Shown here in pieces: positions 38,001 through 46,700 of a DNA stretch of 64,000 nucleotides. The stretch spans positions 9,802,898 through 9,866,897 of the forward strand of contig OZ025287.1 in NCBI GenBank assembly GCA_964019165.1. Reading direction: 5' to 3'. The notes under the pieces were generated by a model, which worked only from the letters and a program-made list of their open reading frames with translations, was not told where the DNA came from and did no database searches. The translations under genes were made by a program, and so were the position numbers. The stretch's first letter is position 1. The number at the start of each line of letters is the position of its first letter. Source of the DNA: Mastigias papua. Lineage: Eukaryota; Cnidaria; Scyphozoa; Rhizostomeae; Mastigiidae.

Positions 38001-40218
38001 GGCTACAACAGGTTATGGATGGTTATGACAGGTTATGGATGGCTACAATAGGTTATGGATGGCTACAACAGGTTATGGATGGCTGCAACAGGTTATGGAT
38101 GGCTACAATAGGTTATGGATAGTTATGACAGATTATGGATAGTTATGACAGGTTATGGATGGCTGCAATAGGTTATGGATGGTTATGACAGGTTATGGAT
38201 GGCTACAACAGGTTATGGATGGTTATGACAAGTTATGGATGGTTATGACAGGTTATGGATGGTTATGACAGGTCATGGGTGGTTATGACAGGTTATGGAT
38301 GGCTACAACAGGTTATGGATGGTTATGACAGGTTATGGATGGCTACAACAGGTTATGGATGGTTATGACAAGTTATGGATGGTTATGACAGGTTATGGAT
38401 GGCTACAATAGGTTATGGATAGTTATGACAGGTTATGGATGGCTACAACAGGTTATGGATGGCTACAACAGATTATGGATGGTTATGACAAGTTATGGAT
38501 GGCTGCAACAGGTTATGGATGGCTGCAACAGGTTATGGATGGCTACAACAGGTTATGGATGGTTATGACAGGTTATGGATGGTTATAACAGGTTATGGAT
38601 GGTTATGACAGGTTATGGATGGCTACAATAGGTTATGGATAGTTATGACAGGTTATGGATAGTTATGACAGGTTATGGATGGCTACAATAGGTTATGGAT
38701 GGTTATGACAGGTTATGAGTGGTTATGACAGGTTATGGATGGCTACAATAGGTTATGGATAGTTATGACAGGTTATGGATGGTTATGACAGGTTATGGAT
38801 GGCTACAATAGGTTATGGATGGTTATGACAGATTATGGATGGCTACAACAGGTTATGGATGGCTACAACAGGTTATGGATGGCTACAACAGGTTATGGAT
38901 GGCTACAATAGGTTATGGATAGTTATGACAGGTTATGGATGGTTATGACAGGTTATGGATGGCTACAACAGGTTATGGATGGTTATGACAGGTTATGGAT
39001 GGCTACAATAGGTTATGGATGGCTACAACAGGTTATGGATGGCTGCAACAGGTTATGGATGGCTACAATAGGTTATGGATAGTTATGACAGATTATGGAT
39101 AGTTATGACAGGTTATGGATGGCTGCAATAGGTTATGGATGGTTATGACAGGTTATGGATGGCTACAACAGGTTATGGATGGTTATGACAAGTTATGGAT
39201 GGTTATGACAGGTTATGGATGGTTATGACAGGTCATGGGTGGTTATGACAGGTTATGGATGGCTACAACAGGTTATGGATGGTTATGACAGGTTATGGAT
39301 GGCTACAACAGATTATGGATGGTTATGACAAGTTATGGATGGCTACAACAGGTTATGGATGGCTACAACAGGTTATGGATGGCTACAACAGGTTATGGAT
39401 GGCTGCAACAGGTTATGGATGGCTACAATAGGTTATGGATAGTTATGACAGGTTATGGGTGGTTATGACAGGTTGTGGATGGTTATGACAGGTTATGGAT
39501 GGCTACAACAGGTTATGGATGGCTACAACAGATTATGGATGGTTATGACAAGTTATGGATGGCTATAACCCGTTGAGAATAGTTATAATAGGTCATGAAA
39601 AGCAGTTCTTTTTCATTATGAAAATCATACCATGCCGTCCTAGAAAGTTTGTGCATCACTTATTGCTTACAAAAAGTAGCTTATGTATTTCAATTTTTAA
39701 GTAATTAAGTATTCCAAGTTTGTAAGCTCTCTTAAATCATGGATTATTATGCTGTTTCAATTTTTGCACTGGATGAAGCAGCTATCGTATGACCAGCCAG
39801 ATCTTAATTGAGATTATCATTGTATTGTAAATGTCTTTTTCATTACTATCTTGCAAAATTTGCCTGTGCACAATTTTACGGAACTCTTCGAATGAATTCT
39901 CCTTGATGTATGTCCCTGTAGTCTTCCTACCACCACCTTTAAGGAGCTTTCTTTTTGTCCTCGTGTGGTTGAAGTTGTTTAGAGCAATCATGAACTCATC
40001 GTGGTGACTTGCTCTCCATTAGTATGCACCCGTTCAAACGATTATATCACATCTTTGCATTTGCTTATTGAGCTCTTCTCAAGTCTCATCTTTTGGTTTC
40101 ACTACAGGAACTTCATAAAGTTTTATTTGGTGCGAAGACACTTGACGACATTAGTGATGAAATAGGTGCTATCCGAGGTTATATTGAAGTTCTTCATCAG
40201 ACTGTTGCATCATGTTAA
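17455..40218 (+). CDS. Gene B: complete 20-exon gene for a predicted 1618-residue secreted modular protein of unrecognised family
   Basis: Twenty exons join in frame from ATG 17455 to TAA 40216-40218: 4857 nt, exactly 1619 codons. Exon 1 encodes a hydrophobic signal peptide. Residues about 31-1050 are beta-rich modules, many bounded by phase-1 introns. Residues about 1050-1618 contain heptad-like helices (exons 14, 16, 17) and conserved cysteines (DCISQC, KCMTW, PPCLPF, ICFNG, ACHQ), as expected of an extracellular protein. No transmembrane segment follows the signal peptide. Gene A is its tandem paralogue, with the same exon phases. The start is chosen because it gives a signal peptide and a phase-1 donor that fits exon 2. 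A remote relation to lipid-transfer or extracellular-matrix beta proteins is possible but unsupported. The exon model is mine, from splice consensus, frame and comparison of the two copies. Exons 1-8 have no second copy in the window to confirm them. Confidence 0.8.
18189..18605 (+). CDS. Gene B exon 2 (residues about 31-169)
   Basis: A symmetric phase 1-1 exon of 139 codons. It is beta-rich, with three closely spaced cysteines near its start (TDCSFTKESDDC, then GTCNL) and one more later (EIFACQG). The acceptor is TTCTCAG and the donor GGTCAG. A short 233-bp intron follows. An open frame that continues past the donor ends downstream and is not needed. Confidence 0.75.
18839..19225 (+). CDS. 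Gene B exon 3 (residues about 170-298)
   Basis: A symmetric phase 1-1 exon of 129 codons. It contains the segment GGGFEIVATGKV, which resembles the SSFELPATERIKVV segment of exon 10. That hints at repeated beta modules. The intron after it (19226-19818) is AT-rich with no element I can support. Confidence 0.75.
19819..20069 (+). CDS. Gene B exon 4 (residues about 299-382)
   Basis: Phase 1 in, phase 0 out. The acceptor ATTGTAG at 19818 restores the frame from exon 3. The protein is rich in Val, Ile and Asp (VAITVATKPVININ). The 2.1-kb intron after it contains ATCA-rich sequence and the hammerhead-bearing foldback at 21028-21417. Confidence 0.7.
21064..21107 (-). ncRNA. Hammerhead ribozyme motif (- strand)
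   Basis: Mirror copy in the left arm. CTGATGA is the complement of 21094-21100, GAAA of 21081-21084, and stem I CATACT/AGTATG is intact. It differs from the + copy only at the variable seventh core position (T rather than C), so all required core bases are kept in both. Confidence 0.65.
21338..21381 (+). ncRNA. Hammerhead ribozyme motif (+ strand)
   Basis: Stem I CATACT (21339-21344) pairs fully with AGTATG (21375-21380), with a further possible T-G pair. The core CTGACGA (21345-21351) fits CTGANGA. GTGTCGGAC forms only a 2-bp stem II, and GAAA starts at 21361. A short A/T stem III leads to the cleavage site TTC at 21374. The weak stem II lowers confidence. Confidence 0.65.
22191..22539 (+). 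CDS. Gene B exon 5 (residues about 383-498)
   Basis: Phase 0 in, phase 1 out, 349 nt. Two cysteines (LRGCREK and SDCSWEL) lie about 65 residues apart. The downstream intron (22540-23126) holds a single decayed copy of the 21-kb foldback unit. Confidence 0.75.
22815..22995 (+). mobile_element. Single decayed copy of the 21-kb foldback unit
   Basis: It runs from AATGGTGAATAGGTGC through GGTTCACCTTTCGGTCG to GTATGCTTAAAG, matching one arm of 21028-21417 with scattered substitutions. The hammerhead at 22941-22981 keeps stem I (CATACT/AGTATG) and CTGACGA, but GAAA has become GGAAAA, which probably kills it. It sits in gene B intron 5. Confidence 0.75.
23127..23334 (+). CDS. Gene B exon 6 (residues about 499-567)
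   Basis: Phase 1 in, phase 2 out. The AA left at the 3' end joins the first A of exon 7 to make a Lys codon. The downstream intron contains a (TATAT)n pentanucleotide tract. Confidence 0.7.
23637..23808. repeat. (TATAT)n pentanucleotide repeat
   Basis: About 170 bp of a 5-bp TATAT unit with interruptions in gene B intron 6, ending 65 bp before the exon 7 acceptor. Confidence 0.9.
23874..24055 (+). CDS. Gene B exon 7 (residues about 568-628)
   Basis: Phase 2 in, phase 1 out, 182 nt. The acceptor TTCACAG follows the pentanucleotide tract closely. It encodes alternating polar and hydrophobic residues (IEIIYSIIGG, LKLGLKFK), as in beta strands. Confidence 0.7.
24423..24500 (+). CDS. Gene B exon 8 (residues about 629-654)
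   Basis: A small symmetric phase 1-1 exon of 26 codons, supported by frame, the acceptor GAAACAG and the strong donor GTGAGT. It is the least certain exon of the model because of its size. Confidence 0.55.
24926..25231 (+). CDS. Gene B exon 9 (counterpart of 42-347)
   Basis: 102 codons, phase 1-1, the same length as in gene A. The stretch from GIGFIATNL to NGEEWKMC is nearly unchanged between copies, as are MSTSQR and GDHLSFEG. The divergence in between is mostly substitutions. Confidence 0.85.
25654..25821 (+). CDS. Gene B exon 10 (counterpart of 2388-2558)
   Basis: 56 codons, phase 1-1, one codon shorter than in gene A. The conserved core is TIYDDGTNKIMLKFA, then SYAKM and SFELPAT. Confidence 0.8.
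26370..26618 (+). CDS. Gene B exon 11 (counterpart of 3197-3448)
   Basis: 83 codons, phase 1-1, against 84 in gene A. MSRQYLWYG and QVVVGY are shared. The donor lies directly before a long (ATGRT)n microsatellite in intron 11. Confidence 0.8.
26635..27112. repeat. (ATGAT/ATGGT)n pentanucleotide repeat
   Basis: Nearly 480 bp of a 5-bp unit in blocks: ATGAT at the ends and ATGGT in two homogeneous inner blocks. The block order suggests local expansion after a single A-to-G change. It is open on the - strand as YHTIP/YHIIS repeats but is intronic (gene B intron 11). Confidence 0.9.
27474..27655. repeat. (ATAAT)n imperfect pentanucleotide repeat
   Basis: About 180 bp of an ATAAT unit with frequent substitutions, also in gene B intron 11. 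Confidence 0.8.
27864..28149 (+). CDS. Gene B exon 12 (counterpart of 6681-6966)
   Basis: Phase 1 in, phase 2 out, 286 nt in both copies. HLDPLRYGNI and GKPIFRYVNLFL are conserved. The donor sits inside AAAGG/GTAGG, so the apparent stop TAG just after it is intronic. Confidence 0.85.
28779..28953 (+). CDS. Gene B exon 13 (counterpart of 8129-8303)
   Basis: Phase 2 in, phase 0 out, 175 nt in both copies. It encodes TVGLEGSFQS and LYKEVENVE, predicted beta-rich. This is the last beta module before the helical region. Confidence 0.85.
29236..29509 (+). CDS. Gene B exon 14 (coiled coil; counterpart of 8671-8944)
   Basis: 274 nt, phase 0 in, phase 1 out. After YEVDIT it is almost wholly charged helix with heptad spacing, ending in ISADCISQCKTG. 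The donor is AG/GCAAGT in both copies. The next GT (AA/GTA) would give phase 2 and break the frame into exon 15, so this is a GC-AG intron. Confidence 0.85.
29967..30158. repeat. 36-bp tandem repeat
   Basis: About five copies of a 36-bp unit with the phrases TTGATATTATTTG and ATTCGATAGTATCAA in gene B intron 14. The last copy supplies the GATAG acceptor of exon 15, so the repeat overlaps a splice site. Confidence 0.85.
30159..30343 (+). CDS. Gene B exon 15 (cysteine-rich linker; counterpart of 9232-9416)
   Basis: 185 nt, phase 1 in, phase 0 out. MPGIDWKEDCLEGSGGQR, KCMTWNA and C-x3-C near the end are conserved. Four cysteines in 62 residues suggest a disulfide-bonded segment between two coiled coils. 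Intron 14 before it carries a 36-bp tandem repeat that reaches the acceptor. Confidence 0.85.
30425..30727. mobile_element. Foldback MITE in gene B intron 15
   Basis: About 120-bp inverted arms, starting AATATGAGTAAGACGACAAA on the left and ending with the complement near 30720, around a 50-bp centre. The arms differ at several sites, so they are not a recent mirror. There is no coding capacity. Gene A intron 15 (255 bp) lacks it. Confidence 0.75.
30954..31641 (+). CDS. Gene B exon 16 (largest exon; counterpart of 9672-10359)
   Basis: 688 nt, phase 0 in, phase 1 out, 229 codons in both copies. An N-terminal helical stretch (VNRYRQQKVLHENIGKI) is followed by a Pro- and Cys-bearing region (PPCLPF, PICFNGEF) and a basic helix. 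From about residue 45 of the exon the two copies are nearly identical, unlike neighbouring exons. Confidence 0.9.
31804..31974 (+). CDS. Gene B exon 17 (counterpart of 11005-11175)
   Basis: 57 codons, phase 1-1. One cysteine (SACHQT), then a charged helix (YKHGKELLGKRK) likely to extend the coiled coil. The intron before it is only 162 bp, against 645 bp in gene A, where a MITE has inserted. Confidence 0.85.
32092..32198. repeat. (AT)n microsatellite
   Basis: AT dinucleotide with a few interruptions in gene B intron 17. Confidence 0.9.
32372..32440 (+). CDS. Gene B exon 18 (counterpart of 11419-11487)
   Basis: 23 codons, phase 1-1. The protein is identical in the two copies (LSHPEKRDMLYWYQYTKHG). 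The following intron (32441-35560) was enlarged by a Penelope palindrome. Confidence 0.85.
32461..32533. repeat. (AT)n microsatellite beside the Penelope palindrome
   Basis: AT dinucleotide ending 43 bp before the left palindrome arm. A second (AT)n tract begins directly at the right arm end. Confidence 0.9.
33079..33810 (-). pseudogene. Penelope-like protein C-terminus with GIY-YIG endonuclease (left arm)
   Basis: Mirror image of the right-arm fragment with the same residues throughout. It ends at the palindrome centre, so both copies are truncated at exactly the same point. That suggests one event made the inverted pair, not two independent insertions. Confidence 0.85.
33818..34549 (+). 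pseudogene. Penelope-like protein C-terminus with GIY-YIG endonuclease (right arm)
   Basis: About 243 residues from the palindrome centre to TAG. In order: PLVITYHPAF, FRRCKNLKDLLVRARLA, a cysteine cluster (NCDERGCTRCEKSRCQVC), then the GIY-YIG core with VVYLFDC and QYVGST, the basic RLRFNNYK and a closing ESFWQHKLDTF. The reverse transcriptase is missing. A longer frame that begins at 33530 only reads antisense through the left arm, so its first third is not genuine. Confidence 0.85.
35052..35079. repeat. (AT)n tail of the Penelope element
   Basis: A short AT run starting inside the final GTCTATAT of the right arm. Confidence 0.8.
35561..35772 (+). CDS. Gene B exon 19 (counterpart of 12376-12587)
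   Basis: 212 nt, phase 1 in, phase 0 out. FSDRLSSQNKRSLMFLRH is unchanged between copies. The 4.3-kb intron after it contains the 20-bp minisatellite. Confidence 0.85.
36661..39567. repeat. 20-bp minisatellite, about 145 units
   Basis: The unit is GGYTATGACAGGTTATGGAT with common variants GGCTACAACA, GGCTACAATA, GGCTGCAACA and AGTTATGACA in its first half. The order of variants shows a higher-order duplication: 37421-38380 is repeated as 38381-39340, an exact 960-bp shift (48 units) with only isolated differences. It lies in gene B intron 19 (35773-40107). Frames open here by chance because the unit has few stop codons. Confidence 0.95.
40108..40218 (+). CDS. Gene B exon 20 (last coding exon; counterpart of 14530-14640)
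   Basis: 36 codons plus TAA, the same length as in gene A. The two last exons share only scattered residues (a G-x-IE-x-L segment and a terminal Cys), far less than any other exon pair. Acceptor CACTACAG, phase 0. Confidence 0.7.
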   Translation, partial: ELHKVLFGAKTLDDISDEIGAIRGYIEVLHQTVASC

Positions 40219-40272
40219 TGCAGAACTCAGTGTAAGAGAATTGTGCTAGTTTATCAATCAGCTTCTTTCGCA

Positions 40273-40455
40273 GAACATAGCCGCCAAACGTTGCGAACCT
40301 TGTCACATCTACTTTCTCCCAACCTAATTGACCAATCATCATGCAGGATTCTGACAACACATTCTAAAGCTAGGCCTATTCTGCATGATGATTGGCCAAT
40401 TAGGTTGAGAGAAAATAGGCCTGACGAGGCTCTAAAACATTTGGCGGCTATGTTC
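40273..40455. mobile_element. Foldback element 3' of gene B
   Basis: Imperfect arms of about 74 bp (GAACATAGCCGCCAAA on the left, TTTGGCGGCTATGTTC on the right; inner CCTAATTGACCAATCATCATGCAG) around a 34-bp loop. TTCTTTCGCAG flanks both arms as a direct repeat. It begins 55 bp after the gene B stop, so it may lie in the 3' untranslated region. Confidence 0.65.
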
Positions 40456-40744
40456 TTTCGCAGTAGTAACAGCATTCTATTTATAAGAAGCCAGTTTGTG
40501 GCCTTCATTACTGATACTCCAATTCAATATCAATTTGCATCGTGACTATATGACAGCTATGGATAAGCCTAATGCAAAATATTACTCATGATCTGTCCTC
40601 TCCATTCGTGTGGCTCTCTAAACAAGTGTACAAGTGGTACAGAAGAGTCTCTGAAGGCCGTCATGCAACCAGCCAAAATTCATCTTATACCAACTACGTG
40701 TTTAGTAATTCTTGATCTATACTTAGCAGAATTACTATAAACGA

Positions 40745-41730
<986 letters not shown>

Positions 41731-43544
41731 CTATAGCCTTACTTTTTGGCCAAAAATCGCTCATTTTCATCACTTTTCAATCTGCAATCAAAATCAATCA
41801 ATTTCAAATTTGGTCATTTTTGGGTCATTATTGAGCAAAATACCAAGGCTATAGCCTTACTTTTTGGCCAAATATCGCTCACTTTCATCACTTCTCAATC
41901 TGCAATCAAAATCAATCAATTTCAAATTTGGTCATTTTTGGGTCATTTTTGAGCAAAATACCAAGGCTATAGCCTTACTTTTTGGCCACAAATCGCTCAT
42001 TTTCATCACTTTTCAATCTGCAATCAAAATCAATCAATTTCAAATTTGGTCATTTTTGGGTCATTTTTGAGCAAAATACCAAGGCTATAGCCTTACTTTT
42101 TGGCCAAAAATCGCTCATTTTCATCACTTTTCAATCTGCAATCAAAATCAATCAATGTCAAATTCGCTCATTTTTGGGTCATTTTTGAGCAAAATACCAA
42201 GGCTATAGCCTTACTTTTTGGCCAAAAATCGCTCATTTTCATCACTTTTCAATCTGCAATCAAAATCAATCAATTTCAAATTTGGTCATTTTTGGGTCAT
42301 TTTTGAGCAAAATACCAAGGCTATAGCCTTACTTTTTGGCCAAAAATCGCTCATTTTCATCACTTTTCACTCTGCAATCAAACTCAATCAATTTCAAATT
42401 TGGTCATTTTTGGGTCATTTTTGAGCAAAATACCAAGGCTATAGCCTTACTTTTTGGCCAAAAATCGCTCATTTTCATCACTTTTCAATCTGCAATCAAA
42501 ATCAATCAATTTCAAATTTGGTCATTTTTGGGTCATTTTTGAGCAAAATACCAAGGCTATAGCCTTACTTTTTGGCAAAAACTGCCTCATTTTCATCACT
42601 TTTCAATCTGCAATCAAAATCAATCAATTTCAAATTTGGTCATTTTTGGGTCATTTTTGAGCAAAATACCAAGGCTATAGCCTTACTTTATGGCCAAAAA
42701 TCGCTCATTTTCATCGCTTTTCAATCTGCAATCAAAACCAATCAATTTCAAATTTGGTCATTTTAGGGTCATTTGTGAGCAAAATACCAAGGCTATAGCC
42801 TTACTTTTTGGCCAAAACTCGCTCATTTTCATCACTTTTCAATCTGCAATCAAAATCAATCAATTTCAAATTTGGTCATTTTTGGGTCATTTCTGAGCAA
42901 ATTACCAAGGCTATAGCCTTACTTTTCGGCCACAAATCGCTCATTTTCATCACTTTTCAATCTGCAATCAAAATCAATCAATTTCAAATTTGGTCATTTT
43001 AGGGTCATTTTTGAGCAAAATACCAAGCCTATAGCCTTACTTTTTGGCCAAAAATCGCTCATTTTCATCATTTTTCAATCTGCAATCAAAATCAATCAAT
43101 TTCAAATTTAGTCATTTGTGGCTCATTTTTGAGCGAAATACCAAGGCTATAGCCTTACTTTATGGCCAAACATCGCTCATTTTCATCACTTTTCAATCTG
43201 CAATCAAAATCAATCAAGTTCACATTTGGTCATTTATGGGTCATTTTTGAGCAAAATACCAAGCCTATAGCCTTACTTTTTGGCCAAAAATCGCTCATTT
43301 TCATCACTTTTCAATCTGCAATCAAAATCAATCAATTTCAAATTTGGTCATTTTTGGGTCATTTTTGAGCAAAATACCAAGGCTATAGCCTTACTTTTTG
43401 GCCAAAAATCGCTCATTTTCATCACTTTTCAATCTGCAATCAAAATCAATCAATTTCAAATTTGGTCATTTTTGGGTCATTTTTGAGCAAAATACCAAGG
43501 CTATAGCCTTACTTTTTGGCCAAAAATCGCTCATTTTCATCACT

Positions 43545-43744
43545 NNNNNNNNNNNNNNNNNNNNNNNNNNNNNNNNNNNNNNNNNNNNNNNNNNNNNNNN
43601 NNNNNNNNNNNNNNNNNNNNNNNNNNNNNNNNNNNNNNNNNNNNNNNNNNNNNNNNNNNNNNNNNNNNNNNNNNNNNNNNNNNNNNNNNNNNNNNNNNNN
43701 NNNNNNNNNNNNNNNNNNNNNNNNNNNNNNNNNNNNNNNNNNNN
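43545..43744. other. Assembly gap (200 N)
   Basis: Exactly 200 unknown bases inside the satellite. The monomer register across it is off by one base from two whole monomers, which a 117-bp monomer would explain, so the size may be an estimate close to the truth or a chance match. Confidence 0.95.
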
Positions 43745-46700
43745 TACTTTTTGGCCAAACATCGCTCATTTTCATCACTTTTCAATCTGCAATCAAAATC
43801 AATCAATTTCAAATTTGGTCATTTTTGGGTCATTTTTGAGCAAAATACCAAGGCTATAGCCTTACTTTTTGGCCAAACATCGCTCATTTTCATCACTTTT
43901 CAATCTGCAATCAAAATCAATCAATTTCAAATTTGGTCATGTTTAGGTCATTTTTGAGCAAAATACCAAGGCTATAGCCTTACTTTTTGGCCAAAAATCG
44001 CTCATTTTCATCACTTTTCAATCTGCAATCAAATTCAATCAATTTCAAATTTGGTCATGTTTAGGTCATTTGTGAGCAAAATACCACGGCTATAGCCTTA
44101 CTTTTGGCCAAAAATCGCTCATTTTCATCACTTTTCAATCTGCAATCAAAATCAATCAATTTCAAATTTGGTCATGTTTAGGTCATTTGTGAGCAAAATA
44201 CCAAGGCTATAGCCTTACTTTTTGGCCAAAAATCGCTCATTTTCATCACTTTTCAATCTGCAATCAAATTCAATCAATTTCAAAGTTGGTCATGTTTAGG
44301 TCATTTGTGAGCAAAATACCACGGCTATAGCCTTACTTTTGGCCAAAAATCGCTCATTTTCATCACTTTTCAATCTGCAATCAAAATCAATCAATTTCAA
44401 ATTTGGTCATTTTAGGGTCATTTTTGAGCAAAATACCAAGGCTATAGCCTTACTTTTTGGCCAAAAATCGCTCATTTTCATCACTTTTCAATCTGCAATC
44501 AAAATCAATCAATTTCAAATTTGGTCATTTTTGGGTCATTTTTGAGCAAAATACCAAGGCTATAGCCTTACTTTTTGGCCAAAAATCGCTCATTTTCATC
44601 ACTTTTCAATCTGCAATCAAAATCAATCAATTTCAAATTTGGTCATTTTTGGGTCATTTTTGAGCAAAATACCAAGGATATAGCCTTACTTTTTGGCCAC
44701 AAATCGCTCATTTTCATCACTTTTCAATCTGCAATCAAAATCAATCAATTTCAAATTTGGTCATTTTTGGGTCATTTTTGAGCAAAATACCAAGGCTATA
44801 GCCTTACTTTTTGGCCAAAAATCGCTCATTTTCATCACTTTTCAATCTGCAATCAAAATCAATCAATTTCAAATTTGGTCATTTTTGGGTCATTTTTGAG
44901 CAAAATACCAAGGCTATAGCCTTACTTTTTGGCCAAAAATCGCTCATTTTCATCACTTTTCAATCTGCAATCAAAATCAATCAATTTCAAATTTGGTCAT
45001 TTTTGGGTCATTTTTGAGCAAAATACCAAGGCTATAGCCTTACTTTTTGGCCAAAAATCGCTCATTTTCATCACTTTTCAATCTGCAATCAAAATCAATC
45101 AATTTCAAATTTGGTCATTTTTGGGTCATTTTTGAGCAAAATACCAAGGCTATAGCCTTACTTTTTGGCCAAAATCGCTCATTTTCATCACTTTTCAATC
45201 TGCAATCAAAATCAATCAATTTCAAATTTGGTCATTTTTGGGTCATTTTTGAGCAAAATACCAAGGCTATAGCCTTACTTTTTGGCCAAAAATCGCTCAT
45301 TTTCATCACTTTTCAATCTGCAATCAAAATCAATCAATTTCAAATTTGGTCAGTTTTGGGTCATTTTTGAGCAAAATACCAAGGCTATAGCCTTACGTTT
45401 TGGCCAAAAATCGCTCATTTTCATCACTTTTCAATCTGCAATCAAAATCAATCAATTTCAAATTTGGTCATTTATGGGTCATTTGTGAGCAAAATACCAA
45501 GGCTATAGCCTTACTTTTGGCCAAAAATCGCTCATTTTCATCACTTTTCAATCTGCAATCAAAATCAATCAATTTCAAATTTGGTCATTTTTGGGTCATT
45601 TTTGAGCAAAATACCAAGGCTATAGCCTTACTTTTTGGCCAAAAATCGCTCATTTTCATCACTTTTCAATCTGCAATCAAAATCAATCAATTTCAAATTT
45701 GGTCATGTTTAGGTCATTTGTGAGCAAAATACCAAGGCTATAGCCTTACTTTTTGGCCAAAAATCGCTCATTTTCATCACTTTTCAATCTGCAATCAAAT
45801 TCAATCAATTTCAAAGTTGGTCATGTTTAGGTCATTTGTGAGCAACATACCACGGCTATAGCCTTACTTTTGGCCAAAAATCGCTCATTTTCATCACTTT
45901 TCAATCTGCAATCAAAATCAATCAATTTCAAATTTGGTCATGTTTAGGTCATTTGTGAGCAAAATACCAAGGCTATAGCCTTACTTTTTGGCCAAAAATC
46001 GCTCATTTTCATCACTTTTCAATCTGCAATCAAATTCAATCAATTTCAAAGTTGGTCATGTTTAGGTCATTTGTGAGCAAAATACCACGGCTATAGCCTT
46101 ACTTTTGGCCAAAAATCGCTCATTTTCATCACTTTTCAATCTGCAATCAAATTCAATCAATTTCAAATTTGGTCATGTTTAGGTCATTTGTGAGCAAAAT
46201 ACCACGGCTATAGCCTTACTTTTGGCCAAAAATCGCTCCTTTTCATCACTTTTCAATCTGCAATCAAAATCAATCAATTTCAAATTTGGTCATTTTTGGG
46301 TCATTTTTGAGCAAAATACCAAGGCTATAGCCTTACTTTTTGGCCAAAAATCGCTCATTTTCATCACTTTTCAATCTGCAATCAAAATCAATCAATTTCA
46401 AATTTGGTCATTTTTGGGTCATTTTTGAGCAAAATACCAAGGCTATAGCCTTACTTTTTGGCCAAACATCGCTCATTTTCATCACTTTTCAATCTGCAAT
46501 CAAAATCAATCAATTTCAAATTTGGTCATTTTTGGGTCATTTTTGAGCAAAATACCAAGGCTATAGCCTTGCTTTTTGGCCAAACATCGCTCATTTTCAT
46601 CACTTTTCAATCTGCAATCAAAATCAATCAATTTCAAATTTGGTCATGTTTAGGTCATTTGTGAGCAAAATACCAAGGCTATAGCCTTACTTTTTGGCCA

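Noticed and set aside
36661..39567. CRISPR-like array
   Set aside because: Units are contiguous with no unique spacers, and the context is a spliced eukaryotic gene.
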